Positions 1-8,686 of a DNA stretch of 64,000 nt are shown here, one piece after another. Made by a program: the position numbers and the translations under genes. Every line of letters starts with the position of its first letter. The first letter of the stretch is position 1. Source of the stretch: Lachnospiraceae bacterium (GTDB taxonomy: Bacteria; Bacillota; Clostridia; Lachnospirales; Lachnospiraceae); assembly GCA_017514845.1 (NCBI GenBank), contig JAFWIM010000090.1, positions 1-64,000 of the forward strand, in the 5' to 3' direction. The notes beneath the pieces were generated by a model. It was not told where the DNA came from. It did not search any database and saw only the letters and a program-made list of their open reading frames with translations.

Positions 1-1416
1 GTAGAGGACCGGCATACCTGTCTGAGTGAGCAGGAACGCGTGCAGCATAATGTCAAGCTTGATAGCTTCCTTCTGCTTGAACTCGTTCTTCTCATACTCA
101 GCAGCCTCGATACCGCACAGAGAAGCGGTCGTACCGCACATCCGGGCATCGCCGAGTCTCGGATCATCATTGTAGAGTTCGCCGCGGGAATTGGATCCCC
201 AGTAAGCGCCCTTCAGATAATCGTTGATATATTTCTTGTGAGCAACTTCTTCGATGCCGAACTGCTTGAGGTAATCAAAATCGAGACCCCAGCCGATATC
301 ATCGTGGCAGCGCAGATAGTTCAGGAACACAAACTGCTTCGGAAGCGCAAATACAGAATCCAGCTGATGCTTAAGCAGACGCACGTCTCTTGTAGCGACT
401 GTATTCCACATCGTGCACATCGTTGTGGCGTTGTAAAGCATGTGGCACTCCGGCTTGTCAACTGTACCGAAATACGGAGCAAGCTTAGACGGCTCCATAA
501 CGACTTCGCCGAGGAGCAGTGTGCCCGGGCAGACAACTTCTGCAGCCATGCGCATCAGGCGGACCAAAGTATGGACCTGCGGCAGGTTGCGGCAGTTGGT
601 GCCGAGAGTCTTCCAGATATACGGAACTGCGTCAAGACGGATGATATCGATACCGTTGTTGCAGAGGTTCAGCATATTTGCAGTCATGTCATTGAAGACG
701 ACCGGGTTGCGGTAATTCAGATCCCACTGATACGGGTAGAAGCAGGTCATAACGACTTTCTGAGCTTCCTCGCACCATGTGAAGTTGCCCGGTGCAGTTG
801 TCGGGAATACCTGCGGGACGGTCTTCTCGAACTCGTTCGGAATTGTCCAGTCATCATAGAAGAAATATCTCTGCTGATACTCGACCTCACCCTTGCGAGC
901 TCTGACAGCCCACTCATGATCCTCACTCGTGTGGTTCATGACGAAGTCAAGGCATACGCTCATGCCCATCTTGTGGCAGTCGAGCGCGAGCTCATACAGG
1001 TCTTCCATCGTTCCGAGCTCCGGCTGGACCTTGCGGAAATCAGATACCGCGTAACCACCGTCGCTGCGGTCCTTCGGGCTCTCGAGGAGCGGCATAAGAT
1101 GTACATAGTTGACACCGCATTCCTTGATGTAATCAAGATGCTTGTGAACGCCCTTCAGATTACCGGCAAAGCAGTTCGTGTAGAGGAGCATGCCAAGAAT
1201 GTCATTGCCCTTGTACCAGTCCGGAACAAGGCATCTCGCGTCGTCCCATTCCTTCAGCACATCAGGTCTCTTCTCATAGTACTCATACATCATCTTGCAG
1301 AAGTAATCAAATGCTGCCTGGTCATTGTTGTAGAGCTCGGCATAAAGCCATTTCATCTCGTCATAGTGAACGTTCAGACGCTCTATGAACTTAGGATCCC
1401 AACTCTGATCGATCAT
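1..1416 (-). CDS. GH13 amylosucrase-like glucosyltransferase/hydrolase, 3' end cut by window edge
   Basis: The first 472 codons of a GH13 alpha-amylase-family enzyme are present; the C-terminal part lies left of the window. ATG at 1416 follows a GGAGGAAAG ribosome site. The barrel motifs are visible: MPLLESPKDRSDGGYAVSDF (beta-2 region), CLDFVMNHTSEDHEW (region I), IDIIRLDAVPYIWK with the nucleophile Asp, LLGEVVMEP with the acid/base Glu, and LRCHDDIGW with the stabilising Asp. The order and wording match amylosucrases (subfamily GH13_4) better than amylases. Such enzymes act on sucrose, releasing fructose and building alpha-glucan; a sucrose hydrolase or phosphorylase activity is possible. 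No signal peptide is seen, so it should be cytoplasmic. Subfamily is inferred from motifs only. Confidence 0.85.
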   Translation of the reverse strand, partial: MIDQSWDPKFIERLNVHYDEMKWLYAELYNNDQAAFDYFCKMMYEYYEKRPDVLKEWDDARCLVPDWYKGNDILGMLLYTNCFAGNLKGVHKHLDYIKECGVNYVHLMPLLESPKDRSDGGYAVSDFRKVQPELGTMEDLYELALDCHKMGMSVCLDFVMNHTSEDHEWAVRARKGEVEYQQRYFFYDDWTIPNEFEKTVPQVFPTTAPGNFTWCEEAQKVVMTCFYPYQWDLNYRNPVVFNDMTANMLNLCNNGIDIIRLDAVPYIWKTLGTNCRNLPQVHTLVRLMRMAAEVVCPGTLLLGEVVMEPSKLAPYFGTVDKPECHMLYNATTMCTMWNTVATRDVRLLKHQLDSVFALPKQFVFLNYLRCHDDIGWGLDFDYLKQFGIEEVAHKKYINDYLKGAYWGSNSRGELYNDDPRLGDARMCGTTASLCGIEAAEYEKNEFKQKEAIKLDIMLHAFLLTQTGMPVLY

Positions 1417-1507
1417 TTCTTTCCTCCAAATGCTGTAAAATGCAATATTATCTTTGTGCAGATTGTGATTTTTTACATATGCAAAATGCACATAACATAT
1501 ATAGTTT

Positions 1508-1536
1508 ACTATAGTTGACGTGAGCATTTTTTGCAA
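1508..1536 (-). promoter_or_regulatory. Probable promoter of the amylosucrase-like gene
   Basis: On the minus strand TTGCAA (1531-1536) and TATAGT (1508-1513) are separated by 17 bp, close to sigma-A consensus. This gives a leader of about 95 nt before the ATG at 1416. The call rests on sequence match only. Confidence 0.5.
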
Positions 1537-1861
1537 ATCGTTTTTATACTTTCGTTATTTTATTCATACTTTTTTTATTTTTTTGTCTGTTTTGCACAAA
1601 TCATTTATTGAAAGGTTAAGCATCCTGTAGTAAAGCCATCTTTAGCACTAAAACACAAAAGTTATAAGTTATAACGAATACACATAAATATTTTTTACTA
1701 TTATTGCATATCAATAATGCATCCGCGCCGATAATATTCGTGATTTTTAAACTTTTTCTCCAATCATCGAACGGCCTTCACTTTTGCGCATAAGTGTCAT
1801 AAATAGTAATTCAAGCTTAGCAATCAGCTCTCCTATAAGCTTATGCATCGAGTTCGAGGCG
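1537..1861. other. AT-rich intergenic stretch, no gene seen
   Basis: This stretch is AT-rich with homopolymer T runs. I see no credible reading frame with a ribosome site. It separates the amylosucrase promoter from the dispersed repeat at 1862. Confidence 0.5.
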
Positions 1862-1990
1862 GAGGCAGCAAAATGCTTGCTTCCAAGGCGCGATTGCTGC
1901 CTTTGACCTTGGTGGGTTTCATCGGGTCAACGGCAGAGGCAGCAAAATACTTGCTTCCAAGGCACTGCTGTTGCTTTTGGTTCTCAAGGA
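1862..1990. repeat. Diverged copies of the dispersed palindromic repeat
   Basis: Two hairpin-forming segments (GGCAGCAAAA...TGCTTCCAAGGC...TTGCTGCC) are joined by a linker containing TTTCATCGGGTCAACGG. The same linker (TTTCTTCGGGTCAACGG) and hairpin elements make up the 74-bp tandem array at 7137-7517, so this is a second, diverged locus of one repeat family. It lies downstream of copA and upstream of the amylosucrase promoter. Confidence 0.6.
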
Positions 1991-2046
1991 TTTAAACTAT
2001 AACAGAGTCCAGGGAATCAGGTTGTCACAGACATTCTTTCACCATA

Positions 2047-2077
2047 TAAAAAAAGCTGCCGCAAAACTGCGACAGCC
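2047..2077 (-). terminator. Rho-independent terminator of csoR-copA
   Basis: On the minus strand GCTGTCGCA pairs with TGCGGCAGC around a 4-nt loop and is followed by seven T. It lies 38 bp past the copA stop codon. Confidence 0.8.
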
Positions 2078-2114
2078 CCTAATACATATTTACACGAACA
2101 GCATCGTGCCTATT

Positions 2115-2324
2115 TTATTCGATACCAAGTACCTTGTAATCTTTATCCTCAACTGCCTGAGTGAGAACTGCATCGTCAACGTCTGCAGTGAGTTCTACGA
2201 TAGCCGTCCCGGCCTCATGGCTGACCTGCGCGGATGCTACTCCGTCGATCTTCTCGAGAGCCTTCTTTACAGTTGCCTCGCAGTGCGGGCACATCATACC
2301 TTCAATCTTAAGTGTTTTAGCCAT
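2115..2324 (-). CDS. Possible independently translated copper chaperone from within copA
   Basis: An in-frame ATG at 2324 inside copA is preceded by GGAGAAGGAGAG with a 6-nt spacer, one of the strongest ribosome sites in the window. Translation from it would give exactly 69 residues, the usual CopZ size, beginning MAKTLKIEGMMCPHC, with no further residues after the domain. Free CopZ hands Cu(I) to CopA and to CsoR-type regulators. The start and spacing are seen; that a free chaperone is made is inference. The alternative is that the site is a relic of an ancestral separate copZ gene whose upstream stop codon was lost. Confidence 0.45.
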   Translation of the reverse strand: MAKTLKIEGMMCPHCEATVKKALEKIDGVASAQVSHEAGTAIVELTADVDDAVLTQAVEDKDYKVLGIE

Positions 2325-4772
2325 AGTGTTCTCTCCTTCTCCGCCATCTTCGACGGTGTTGTATTTATCTGCAAGAAGCTTTCCGTTCCCGTCCGTTTCC
2401 ACACGTAACTTCAGCTTCTTATCATGAACTGTATCGTGGATCTTCATGAGGTTGAGCCGCAGCGCGTTCGATACAACGCAGAAGCTCGAAAGGCTCATGG
2501 CCGCAGCTCCGAACATCGGGTCCATTGTAATTCCGAATGCGTGCGCATATGCGCCGGCCGCCACCGGAATCAGCAGCGAATTGTAGAAGAGCGCCCAGAA
2601 CAGATTCTCAATAATATTCCTATACGTGTTCCGGCTGAGTCTTATCGCTGCCGTGACATCCGTAAGCCGGCTCTTCATGAGGACAACGTCCGCCGCGTCG
2701 ATGGCTACATCCGTTCCTGCACCGATCGCGATGCCTGTATCTGCTCTCGTCAAGGCAGGTGCATCGTTGATTCCGTCGCCGACCATAGCCACTTTGTAGT
2801 GGTCGGGCGCTTCTCTTCTTAAAATCACATCCGCCCACGTTCTTTTCCGCTTTCCTCTGCCCTTCTCCTGAAGTTCCCGGATGACAGCTTCCTTTCCGTC
2901 AGGCAGGACACCCGCGATCACTTCGTTGACACCGGCCTCTTTCCCGATCGCTTCCGCAGTGCGAGGATTGTCGCCTGTCAGCATGACCACATGAATTCCC
3001 ATGTTCTGAAGTTCTCTCACTGCCTGCGCGCTGTCCTCCTTGATCGTGTCCGCGACAGCGATAATACCGAGAAGTCTTTTCTCAGACGCGAAAAACAGCG
3101 GTGTCTTTCCCAACGCGGAAAGCCTTTCTGCCTCATCCCTCATGCCGGAAGAAACATGTGCTTTCTTAGTGATAAAGCGAAGATTTCCTCCGTAGAGTCG
3201 TTCATCCTGCGAGCTGACGGACAGCACGGCAGTCAGCCCGTTGCCGGGCAGAGCAGTAAATTCCGATACCTCCTGAGCTGTCATGCCGTTCTCATCGGCA
3301 TAAGCCAGAATTGCTCTGGCAAGAGGGTGTTCGCTCTTTTTCTCAAGGGCGACCGCCCTGACAAGCAGGTCACTCTGACTTACGCCCCGTGCGGGAATAA
3401 TGTCCACAACACGCGGCTCACCGCTCGTGATCGTTCCTGTCTTATCGAGGGCAACGATCTGAACATTTCCTGTCTCCTGCAAAGCTTCTGCATTCTTGAA
3501 CAGGATGCCGTTCTTCGCTCCGACTCCGTTTCCGACCATGATCGCGACCGGGGTCGCAAGCCCCAGAGCGCACGGGCAGCTGACGACAAGCACGCAAATG
3601 CCTCTCGCAAGCGCAAATCCGACCGTCTGCCCCACAACCAGCCAGATCAGCGTAGTCACAATTGCGATTGCTATGACAGCGGGGACAAATATGCCTGAGA
3701 TCGTATCGGCAAGTTTTGCCACCGGCGCTTTCGTAGCTGCGGCATCGCTGACCATGGAGATAATCTGGGCAAGCGAGGTGTCCTCACCGACTCGGGTGGC
3801 TTCACATTTGATGAAACCGGACTGATTCAGCGTTGCGCTGGAAACTTCGCTTCCGGGCTGCTTGTCGACCGGAAGACTCTCTCCGGTCAGGGCAGCCTCA
3901 TTGACTGCGCTGGTGCCCTCAAGAACGATGCCGTCGACCGGGATGTTCTCACCGGGACGGACCACAAACACATCTCCGCGGCGCACCTGGTCGATATCGA
4001 CGGTGACTTCCGCACCGCCGCGGATTACATTTGCAGTCTTCGGAGCAAGCTTCATAAGCGACTTCAGCGCGTTGGTCGTCTTGCCCTTCGAGTGCGCTTC
4101 GAGCATCTTGCCGATCGTGATCAGCGTGAGAATCATCGCAGCCGACTCAAAATAGAACTCCATCATGTACTGCTCGACGAGAGCCGTATTTCCGTCCGTC
4201 TGTGCCCGGGTCATCGCAAATAGCATGATCGTTGAGTAAACAAAGGCCGCCATTGATCCGAGCGCGATCAGCGTGTCCATGTTCGGCGCGCCGTGGGCGA
4301 GGGATTTGAAACCGCTGACAAAGAATTTCTGATTTATGACCATGACGATAGCCGCCAGAATCAGCTGAATGAGGCCCATTGCCACGTGGTTGCCCATGAA
4401 AAACGCCGGAAGCGGCCAGCCCCACATCATGTGGCCCATTGAAAAGTACATCAGAACGAGCAGGAAGCCCAGAGATGTGATGAGCCGCTTCCGAAGGATC
4501 GGCGTCTCGCGATCCTTCAGCGCGTCCTCCTCGGCGGCCAGCTTGGCAGAATAATCCCCTGAGGACTTTTCCTCTCCCTTAGGCTTTGCGCCATAGCCGG
4601 CGTCCTCGACGGCTTTGATGATATCGCCCGGCGAGGCTTCACCTTCGACGCCCATCGAGTTGGTCAAAAGGCTGACAGAGCAGGCTGTCACCCCCGGGAC
4701 TTTTGATACGGCTTTCTCAACGCGCGCCTGGCAGGCGGCGCATGACATGCCGGTTACTGTGTATTGATCCAT
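2115..4772 (-). CDS. copA: Copper-exporting P1B-type ATPase with C-terminal CopZ-like domain
   Basis: Pumps Cu(I) out of the cell using ATP. From ATG 4772 the protein has 885 residues: an N-terminal heavy-metal domain (GMSCAAC, Cys11 and Cys14), membrane helices, the actuator TGES motif, the CPC metal site (SCPCALG), the phosphorylation site DKTGT (Asp about 443), the SEHPLA motif and GDGIND. A linker then leads to a second complete metal-binding domain with MCPHC. A longer frame begins with GTG at 4811, but those 13 residues precede the domain and have no better ribosome site, so I prefer 4772. About 20 basic/acidic residues are inserted just before GDGIND. It follows csoR by 152 bp in the same direction and is probably in its operon. 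Confidence 0.93.
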   Translation of the reverse strand: MDQYTVTGMSCAACQARVEKAVSKVPGVTACSVSLLTNSMGVEGEASPGDIIKAVEDAGYGAKPKGEEKSSGDYSAKLAAEEDALKDRETPILRKRLITSLGFLLVLMYFSMGHMMWGWPLPAFFMGNHVAMGLIQLILAAIVMVINQKFFVSGFKSLAHGAPNMDTLIALGSMAAFVYSTIMLFAMTRAQTDGNTALVEQYMMEFYFESAAMILTLITIGKMLEAHSKGKTTNALKSLMKLAPKTANVIRGGAEVTVDIDQVRRGDVFVVRPGENIPVDGIVLEGTSAVNEAALTGESLPVDKQPGSEVSSATLNQSGFIKCEATRVGEDTSLAQIISMVSDAAATKAPVAKLADTISGIFVPAVIAIAIVTTLIWLVVGQTVGFALARGICVLVVSCPCALGLATPVAIMVGNGVGAKNGILFKNAEALQETGNVQIVALDKTGTITSGEPRVVDIIPARGVSQSDLLVRAVALEKKSEHPLARAILAYADENGMTAQEVSEFTALPGNGLTAVLSVSSQDERLYGGNLRFITKKAHVSSGMRDEAERLSALGKTPLFFASEKRLLGIIAVADTIKEDSAQAVRELQNMGIHVVMLTGDNPRTAEAIGKEAGVNEVIAGVLPDGKEAVIRELQEKGRGKRKRTWADVILRREAPDHYKVAMVGDGINDAPALTRADTGIAIGAGTDVAIDAADVVLMKSRLTDVTAAIRLSRNTYRNIIENLFWALFYNSLLIPVAAGAYAHAFGITMDPMFGAAAMSLSSFCVVSNALRLNLMKIHDTVHDKKLKLRVETDGNGKLLADKYNTVEDGGEGENTMAKTLKIEGMMCPHCEATVKKALEKIDGVASAQVSHEAGTAIVELTADVDDAVLTQAVEDKDYKVLGIE

Positions 4773-4924
4773 AGTGTTTCTTTCTGACCTTTCTTTGCGA
4801 CTTGTCATCACTTGTGCTGACTTGGCCTTATGTCCTCAAACAAGTTTCTCGTTACATGGCTGTCACTGCCGGCATGCAGTGCCATTCATACATCTGCGGC
4901 ACCGCGATATGCCATGATACTCTG

Positions 4925-5272
4925 TCACTTCATAAGTTTCTGCAGCGTCCTGACCAGCTCATCGAGCTTCTCTTCGCTGCCTTCTTTCACATCTTCCGCG
5001 ACACAGGATTTTATGTGGTTGGCGAGAATGACCTTGGTGAAGCTGTTGAGCGCGCAGTTGGCAGCCGATACCTGATTGATGATGTCAATGCAGTATGCGT
5101 CTTCCTCGAGCATGCGTTTGATGCCCCGGATCTGACCTTCGATTCGGTTCAGTCGGTTCATGAGGTCCTTGATTTCCTTATCACTGCGGACTTTCTTATG
5201 GCAGCAACTCATCGACACATCTTCTTCCGCTGTCTCGGCTCCGTATGAAGAATTAATAATACTATCCGGCAT
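4925..5272 (-). CDS. csoR: Copper-sensing repressor CsoR
   Basis: A small all-helical DNA-binding repressor that lets go of its operator when Cu(I) binds. ATG at 5272 has AGGAGAAACA before it; an upstream in-frame start at 5335 adds 21 residues that do not fit the family and lie over the operator. The protein is 115 residues. The conserved helix RLNRIEGQIRGIKRMLEE is present. The Cys-His-Cys copper ligands can be placed in YCIDI and in NHIKSCV, so copper binding should be intact. An N-terminal CCHKK stretch adds possible extra metal ligands. It is the first gene of the csoR-copA operon, and its promoter carries two matching palindromes. Confidence 0.93.
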   Translation of the reverse strand: MPDSIINSSYGAETAEEDVSMSCCHKKVRSDKEIKDLMNRLNRIEGQIRGIKRMLEEDAYCIDIINQVSAANCALNSFTKVILANHIKSCVAEDVKEGSEEKLDELVRTLQKLMK

Positions 5273-5340
5273 TGTTTCTCCTTCCTGTGCTCTAATGCGG
5301 CAGCTTATTCGAATACCTCTTGCCAGGTTCAGCATGAAAT

Positions 5341-5395
5341 ATACCCTATAGGGGTATCTTCATTCCCATTATACCCCCGGTAGGTATATTGTCAA
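5341..5395 (-). promoter_or_regulatory. csoR-copA promoter with two CsoR-type operators
   Basis: On the minus strand a perfect -35 TTGACA (5390-5395) and a perfect -10 TATAAT (5368-5373) are 16 bp apart. A GC-cored palindrome (ATACCCCCGGTAGGTAT on plus, 5371-5387) fills the spacer. A second one (ATACCCTATAGGGGTAT, 5341-5357) lies just after the predicted start point. Both have the G-tract inverted-repeat form of known CsoR operators. Confidence 0.85.
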
Positions 5396-5399
5396 GAGT

Positions 5400-5436
5400 A
5401 AAAAAAGACTGACGCGCTGTTTAAGCGCGCCAGCCT
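5400..5436 (-). terminator. Terminator of the 5455-6723 lipoprotein gene
   Basis: GGCTGGCGCGCT and AGCGCGTCAGTC form a stem on the minus strand with two G-U pairs, followed by seven T. The T run ends 5 bp before the -35 box of csoR. Confidence 0.8.
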
Positions 5437-5454
5437 CTCAGACTTCTCTAATAA

Positions 5455-6723
5455 TTACTTGTTCTCCAGTGTCAGCGTCATGAACATGGAATGGAATCCA
5501 TTCTGATAATAATCATAGACATCCGCCTGCATATCCGTTGTGTAGACATACACGTAGCTGCCTGCCTCAACGACAACGCCCTCTACCTTGCGGGAACCAG
5601 TGCCGTAGGTCCAGGTGCACAGGTACGACGGATAGCCGAGCGCTCCCGAATAGCCTTCACTATAAGTCACAGATGTATTTTCATTCTCGTATACATTGTT
5701 GACGACTTCCCTTGCGAGATCCGCGCCGGTCAGGAGACCGTTCGGATTCTTAAGGCACTGGTTACGAACCATGGCAGTGACACCGTTGTTGTAGCCAATA
5801 TTAGACTCATAATAGTAAGTGCCGTCCTCATTTTCCGTCTCAATGACATTCTCTGTCGCCGGGTTGAGCGGATCGCTCAGGTACTTTGTATTGCTGCCCG
5901 GCGCAAGCGGTTTCTTAGTCGGCTCAGGACTCTCGGTGACCTCAGCCTCAATTGCCTCCTCCGGCTTAGACTCCTGCCCCTCAGCCGCAACAGTACTCTC
6001 GGTCGTCTCGCTCTCGGCTGATACAGAACTCTCATCAGCAGCTGCGACCGTGGACTCATCAGCCGGTACAGCCGTCGGTTCCGGAGTCACTTCCTCTTCC
6101 TTCGGGTCTCCGAACGTCTGAAGGATCTCGGGGACATACTGAGAAAGAGATGTGTAAAGCGCTTCATTCTCTTCCGTTTCTTCATAGGGCTTGTTCTGCG
6201 GGATGATTGCATAGAAAGTCGTGCCGTCCGCGAGCGGCGGAAGCTCCTGAAGCAGTGCGCTCGTCTCACCGATGTCTGACGGGCTGCCCTTCATAATTGT
6301 CATCAGCATGCCGCTGTGTCCGACGACCTGCAGGTCGGAGACGTAGAAACCGTCACCGCCATACTCGTCTTCTGCTACATATTTGCCGCCCCATGCAGCC
6401 GGAATCTGGATCTCATAACCAAAACGGCTCCGGAACACAATATTCTCGCCTTCCCAGTTGCTTCCCGGTTCCGCAGGCGCTGCGACAGAGGATTCTGTCG
6501 GAATACTCTCTGTGTCCGCCGCAATTGAATTGCTCTCTGTGCTGACTGCCGCGACTCCGCTCTCAGCCGGAGCAGCGACCGAGCTCTTATCCGCAGGCAC
6601 CACCTGCGACTCGACTGCAGCTGTATCTGCCTCAGCAGCATTGCTGCCTGAATTTCCGCATCCTGCAAATGTCAGCACCCCCGCCATCAAAACCGCCACC
6701 GCAAGCATTCTTTTCTTCATCAT
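5455..6723 (-). CDS. Secreted lipoprotein with Ser/Thr/Glu-rich linkers, function unknown
   Basis: The 422-residue product starts MMKKRMLAVAVLMAGVLTFA and then has a lipobox cysteine (FAGC, Cys22), so it should be lipid-anchored outside the membrane. Two folded parts can be seen. Residues about 90-200 begin IVFRSRFGYEIQIPAAWGGK, which resembles a PsbP/DUF1795-like lipoprotein domain by eye. A second part at about 290-420 contains NPNGLLTGADLAREVVNN. The linkers are low-complexity repeats of ADESSVAA and AESETTES type. I do not recognise the family. It is a single-gene unit with its own terminator, next to the copper operon but with no visible metal motif. Confidence 0.8.
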   Translation of the reverse strand: MMKKRMLAVAVLMAGVLTFAGCGNSGSNAAEADTAAVESQVVPADKSSVAAPAESGVAAVSTESNSIAADTESIPTESSVAAPAEPGSNWEGENIVFRSRFGYEIQIPAAWGGKYVAEDEYGGDGFYVSDLQVVGHSGMLMTIMKGSPSDIGETSALLQELPPLADGTTFYAIIPQNKPYEETEENEALYTSLSQYVPEILQTFGDPKEEEVTPEPTAVPADESTVAAADESSVSAESETTESTVAAEGQESKPEEAIEAEVTESPEPTKKPLAPGSNTKYLSDPLNPATENVIETENEDGTYYYESNIGYNNGVTAMVRNQCLKNPNGLLTGADLAREVVNNVYENENTSVTYSEGYSGALGYPSYLCTWTYGTGSRKVEGVVVEAGSYVYVYTTDMQADVYDYYQNGFHSMFMTLTLENK

Positions 6724-7136
6724 TTCCCTTACCTCTTATAAATCACTTATCATATGCATGCCATGTAATAAATTCACATATTATATACATGTCATACTAT
6801 TCAGCAATTATCGCATACACGACGCACACATAGGGCGGCTCCCTTGGTTCCGCGCATGCCTGCTGCCAGGTAAACAATTAACTGCCGTATTAATATAATC
6901 CCCAGATGCTTACACATCAAGAGACATTTTAGCATATTAGCTCTGATTTGTGTAGAAAAACTGACCAGCTTCTTCTAATTGCTGCTTCTTGGTTCTCTTG
7001 GTTCTCTGACTTTTCTCAACCTCTTTTCAGTTTTCCCGTCTACAACTATTATTCTTCTTGTTCGTGGCAGCATTCATTCCCTTACTCCCGGCCATCAATC
7101 ACAGAAAGCAACACTTTTCATAATTTGAGCTATTTT
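6724..7136. other. Intergenic stretch, no gene seen
   Basis: This holds the upstream region of the lipoprotein gene and an AT-rich stretch leading into the tandem repeat array. No reading frame with a ribosome site is visible on either strand. Confidence 0.5.
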
Positions 7137-7517
7137 TGCTGCCTTTGATCCTGGCGTGTTTCTTCAGGTCAGCGGCAAAGGCAACCAGATAGGCAATTCT
7201 GAGTACTTTTTGCTGCCTTTGGTCCTGGCGTGTTTCTTCAGGTCAGTGACAAAGGCAACCAGATGGCCACTTCTGTGCCCGGTTTGCTGCCTTTGGTCCT
7301 GGCGTGTTTCTTCGGGTCAACGGCAAAGGCAACCAGATAGGCAATTCTGAGTACTTTTTGCTGCCTTTGATCCTGGCGTGTTTCTACGGGTCAACGGCAA
7401 AGGCAACCAGATAGGCAATTCTGAGTACTTTTTGCTGCCTTTGGTCCTGGCGTGTTTCTTCGGGTCAACGGCAAAGGCAGCTGAAGACCTGCTTCCGAGG
7501 CTCTTCAGCTGCCTTTG
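7137..7517. repeat. Exact 74-bp tandem repeat array, five units
   Basis: TGCTGCCTTTG recurs at 7137, 7211, 7285, 7359 and 7433, an exact 74-bp period. Each unit has a linker (GTCCTGGCGTGTTTCTTC then GGGTCAACGG) and a hairpin in which CAAAGGCAAC pairs with TGCTGCCTTTG of the next unit. The last unit instead ends in a near-perfect hairpin with 16-bp arms (7472-7487 and 7502-7517), which may serve as a terminator for the CDF gene. Units 1, 3, 4 and 5 are nearly identical; unit 2 is diverged in its second half. Related copies lie at 1862-1990. Confidence 0.9.
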
Positions 7518-7549
7518 ACTCTTTAGCGAACATATGACTCTGGCTGTAT

Positions 7550-8686
7550 TTAATCTGTTAAATCAACATCGAGAGCGACATTGACTGTATAATCCGGGTA
7601 AGCTTCCTGGACCTCCTGAACAATATGATTGTACAGCGCGATACGGTCCGGCGCGTCAAAATCAATGATGACATCGAACTGAATTCGCTTCTCTTCCTCG
7701 TTGAAATAGAAACCGTGCATCTGCAGAATATAATCGTGCTCGCGCAGCATCTTAATGATCTTGGCTCTCACATTAGCGGCGCGGGAGTTGGTTGTATTTC
7801 TGGAGTAAATGCCGACACTAGTCATAATGACATTATTCTCGCGAAGCACCTTCTCCTGTATTTCTCGCTCGATTTTATCAATTTCATCCGCGGTCATCGT
7901 ATCCGGGACCTCGATGTGGACAGAGCCGAGCACGAATTCCGGTCCATAGTTATGGAGCAGCAGGTCATAGACACCGTAGACACCATCAACAGAGCTGACA
8001 GTCTTCCTGATCCCACTTGCCATTTCCGCATCGATCCTGACACCGACGATCTGGTCATATGCGCTCTGTAGCATCTCAACACCGGCTTTAATGATTATGA
8101 TTGAAATAATCACACCGAGGTAAGCTTCAAGGCTTAATCCGGTCACGATAAAAACAATAGCTGCAAATAGCGTGGACGCTGAAATAATGGAGTCATTCAG
8201 CGCATCCGCTCCTGAATTTGTCAGAGACTCTGACTTGACACTCTCCCCTGTGCGCTTCACGTAGAGTCCAAGCCCGATCTTGACAAAGATGGCAACGCCG
8301 ACGATGATCAGGGACGCTGTTGTATATTCCGGACGCTCAGGATGAATAATCTTTACAACAGACTCCTTCAGAGATGTAATACCGGCATAGAGGACGATAA
8401 CAGCAATGATCATTGCCGTCAGATACTCGACTCTTCCGTGGCCGAGCGGGTGTTCCTTATCCTGCCCTTTATTTGCTATTTTAGTGCCTATTATAGTGAT
8501 GACTGAGGAAAGCGCGTCACTCAGGTTGTTGACCGCATCCAATATGATGGCGATCGAACCTGTAACGATTCCGACGAAGGCTTTGAAACCCGCCAGAAGT
8601 GCATTGGCAATTATTCCTATTATGCTGGTCCTGACAATTATCTTCTCTCGCGATTCAACCACGGAATCCTTTTTTACAGTTGGCAT
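7550..8686 (-). CDS. Cation diffusion facilitator (CDF) metal exporter
   Basis: Exports divalent metal ions in exchange for protons. ATG at 8686 has AAGGA seven bases upstream; the TTG six bases earlier has no usable spacing. The 378-residue product shows six membrane helices (first at about 20-45), the helix-2 metal motif LDAVNNLSDA (Asp50, Asp57), the KGQDKEHPLGHGRVEY loop typical of the family, and the helix-5 motif GADALNDS. Site A has no histidine (the Zn-type HxxxD is replaced by DxxxD), which points to manganese or iron rather than zinc; this is inference. A cytoplasmic dimerisation domain follows, extended at the C-terminus (to about 100 residues past the usual FieF end). The promoter carries a 36-bp palindrome. 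Confidence 0.9.
   Translation of the reverse strand: MPTVKKDSVVESREKIIVRTSIIGIIANALLAGFKAFVGIVTGSIAIILDAVNNLSDALSSVITIIGTKIANKGQDKEHPLGHGRVEYLTAMIIAVIVLYAGITSLKESVVKIIHPERPEYTTASLIIVGVAIFVKIGLGLYVKRTGESVKSESLTNSGADALNDSIISASTLFAAIVFIVTGLSLEAYLGVIISIIIIKAGVEMLQSAYDQIVGVRIDAEMASGIRKTVSSVDGVYGVYDLLLHNYGPEFVLGSVHIEVPDTMTADEIDKIEREIQEKVLRENNVIMTSVGIYSRNTTNSRAANVRAKIIKMLREHDYILQMHGFYFNEEEKRIQFDVIIDFDAPDRIALYNHIVQEVQEAYPDYTVNVALDVDLTD

Noticed and set aside
40..1518. Long open frame on the plus strand
   Set aside because: It mirrors the minus-strand GH13 gene, which has full catalytic motifs and a good ribosome site; the plus frame has no recognisable protein features.
4773..4924. Separate small gene between csoR and copA
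   Set aside because: Only a 25-codon frame without a ribosome site is present; the gap is better seen as operon spacer.
7137..7517. CRISPR array
   Set aside because: The repeat fills most of the 74-bp period, the units are alike throughout with no unique spacers, and no cas genes are near.
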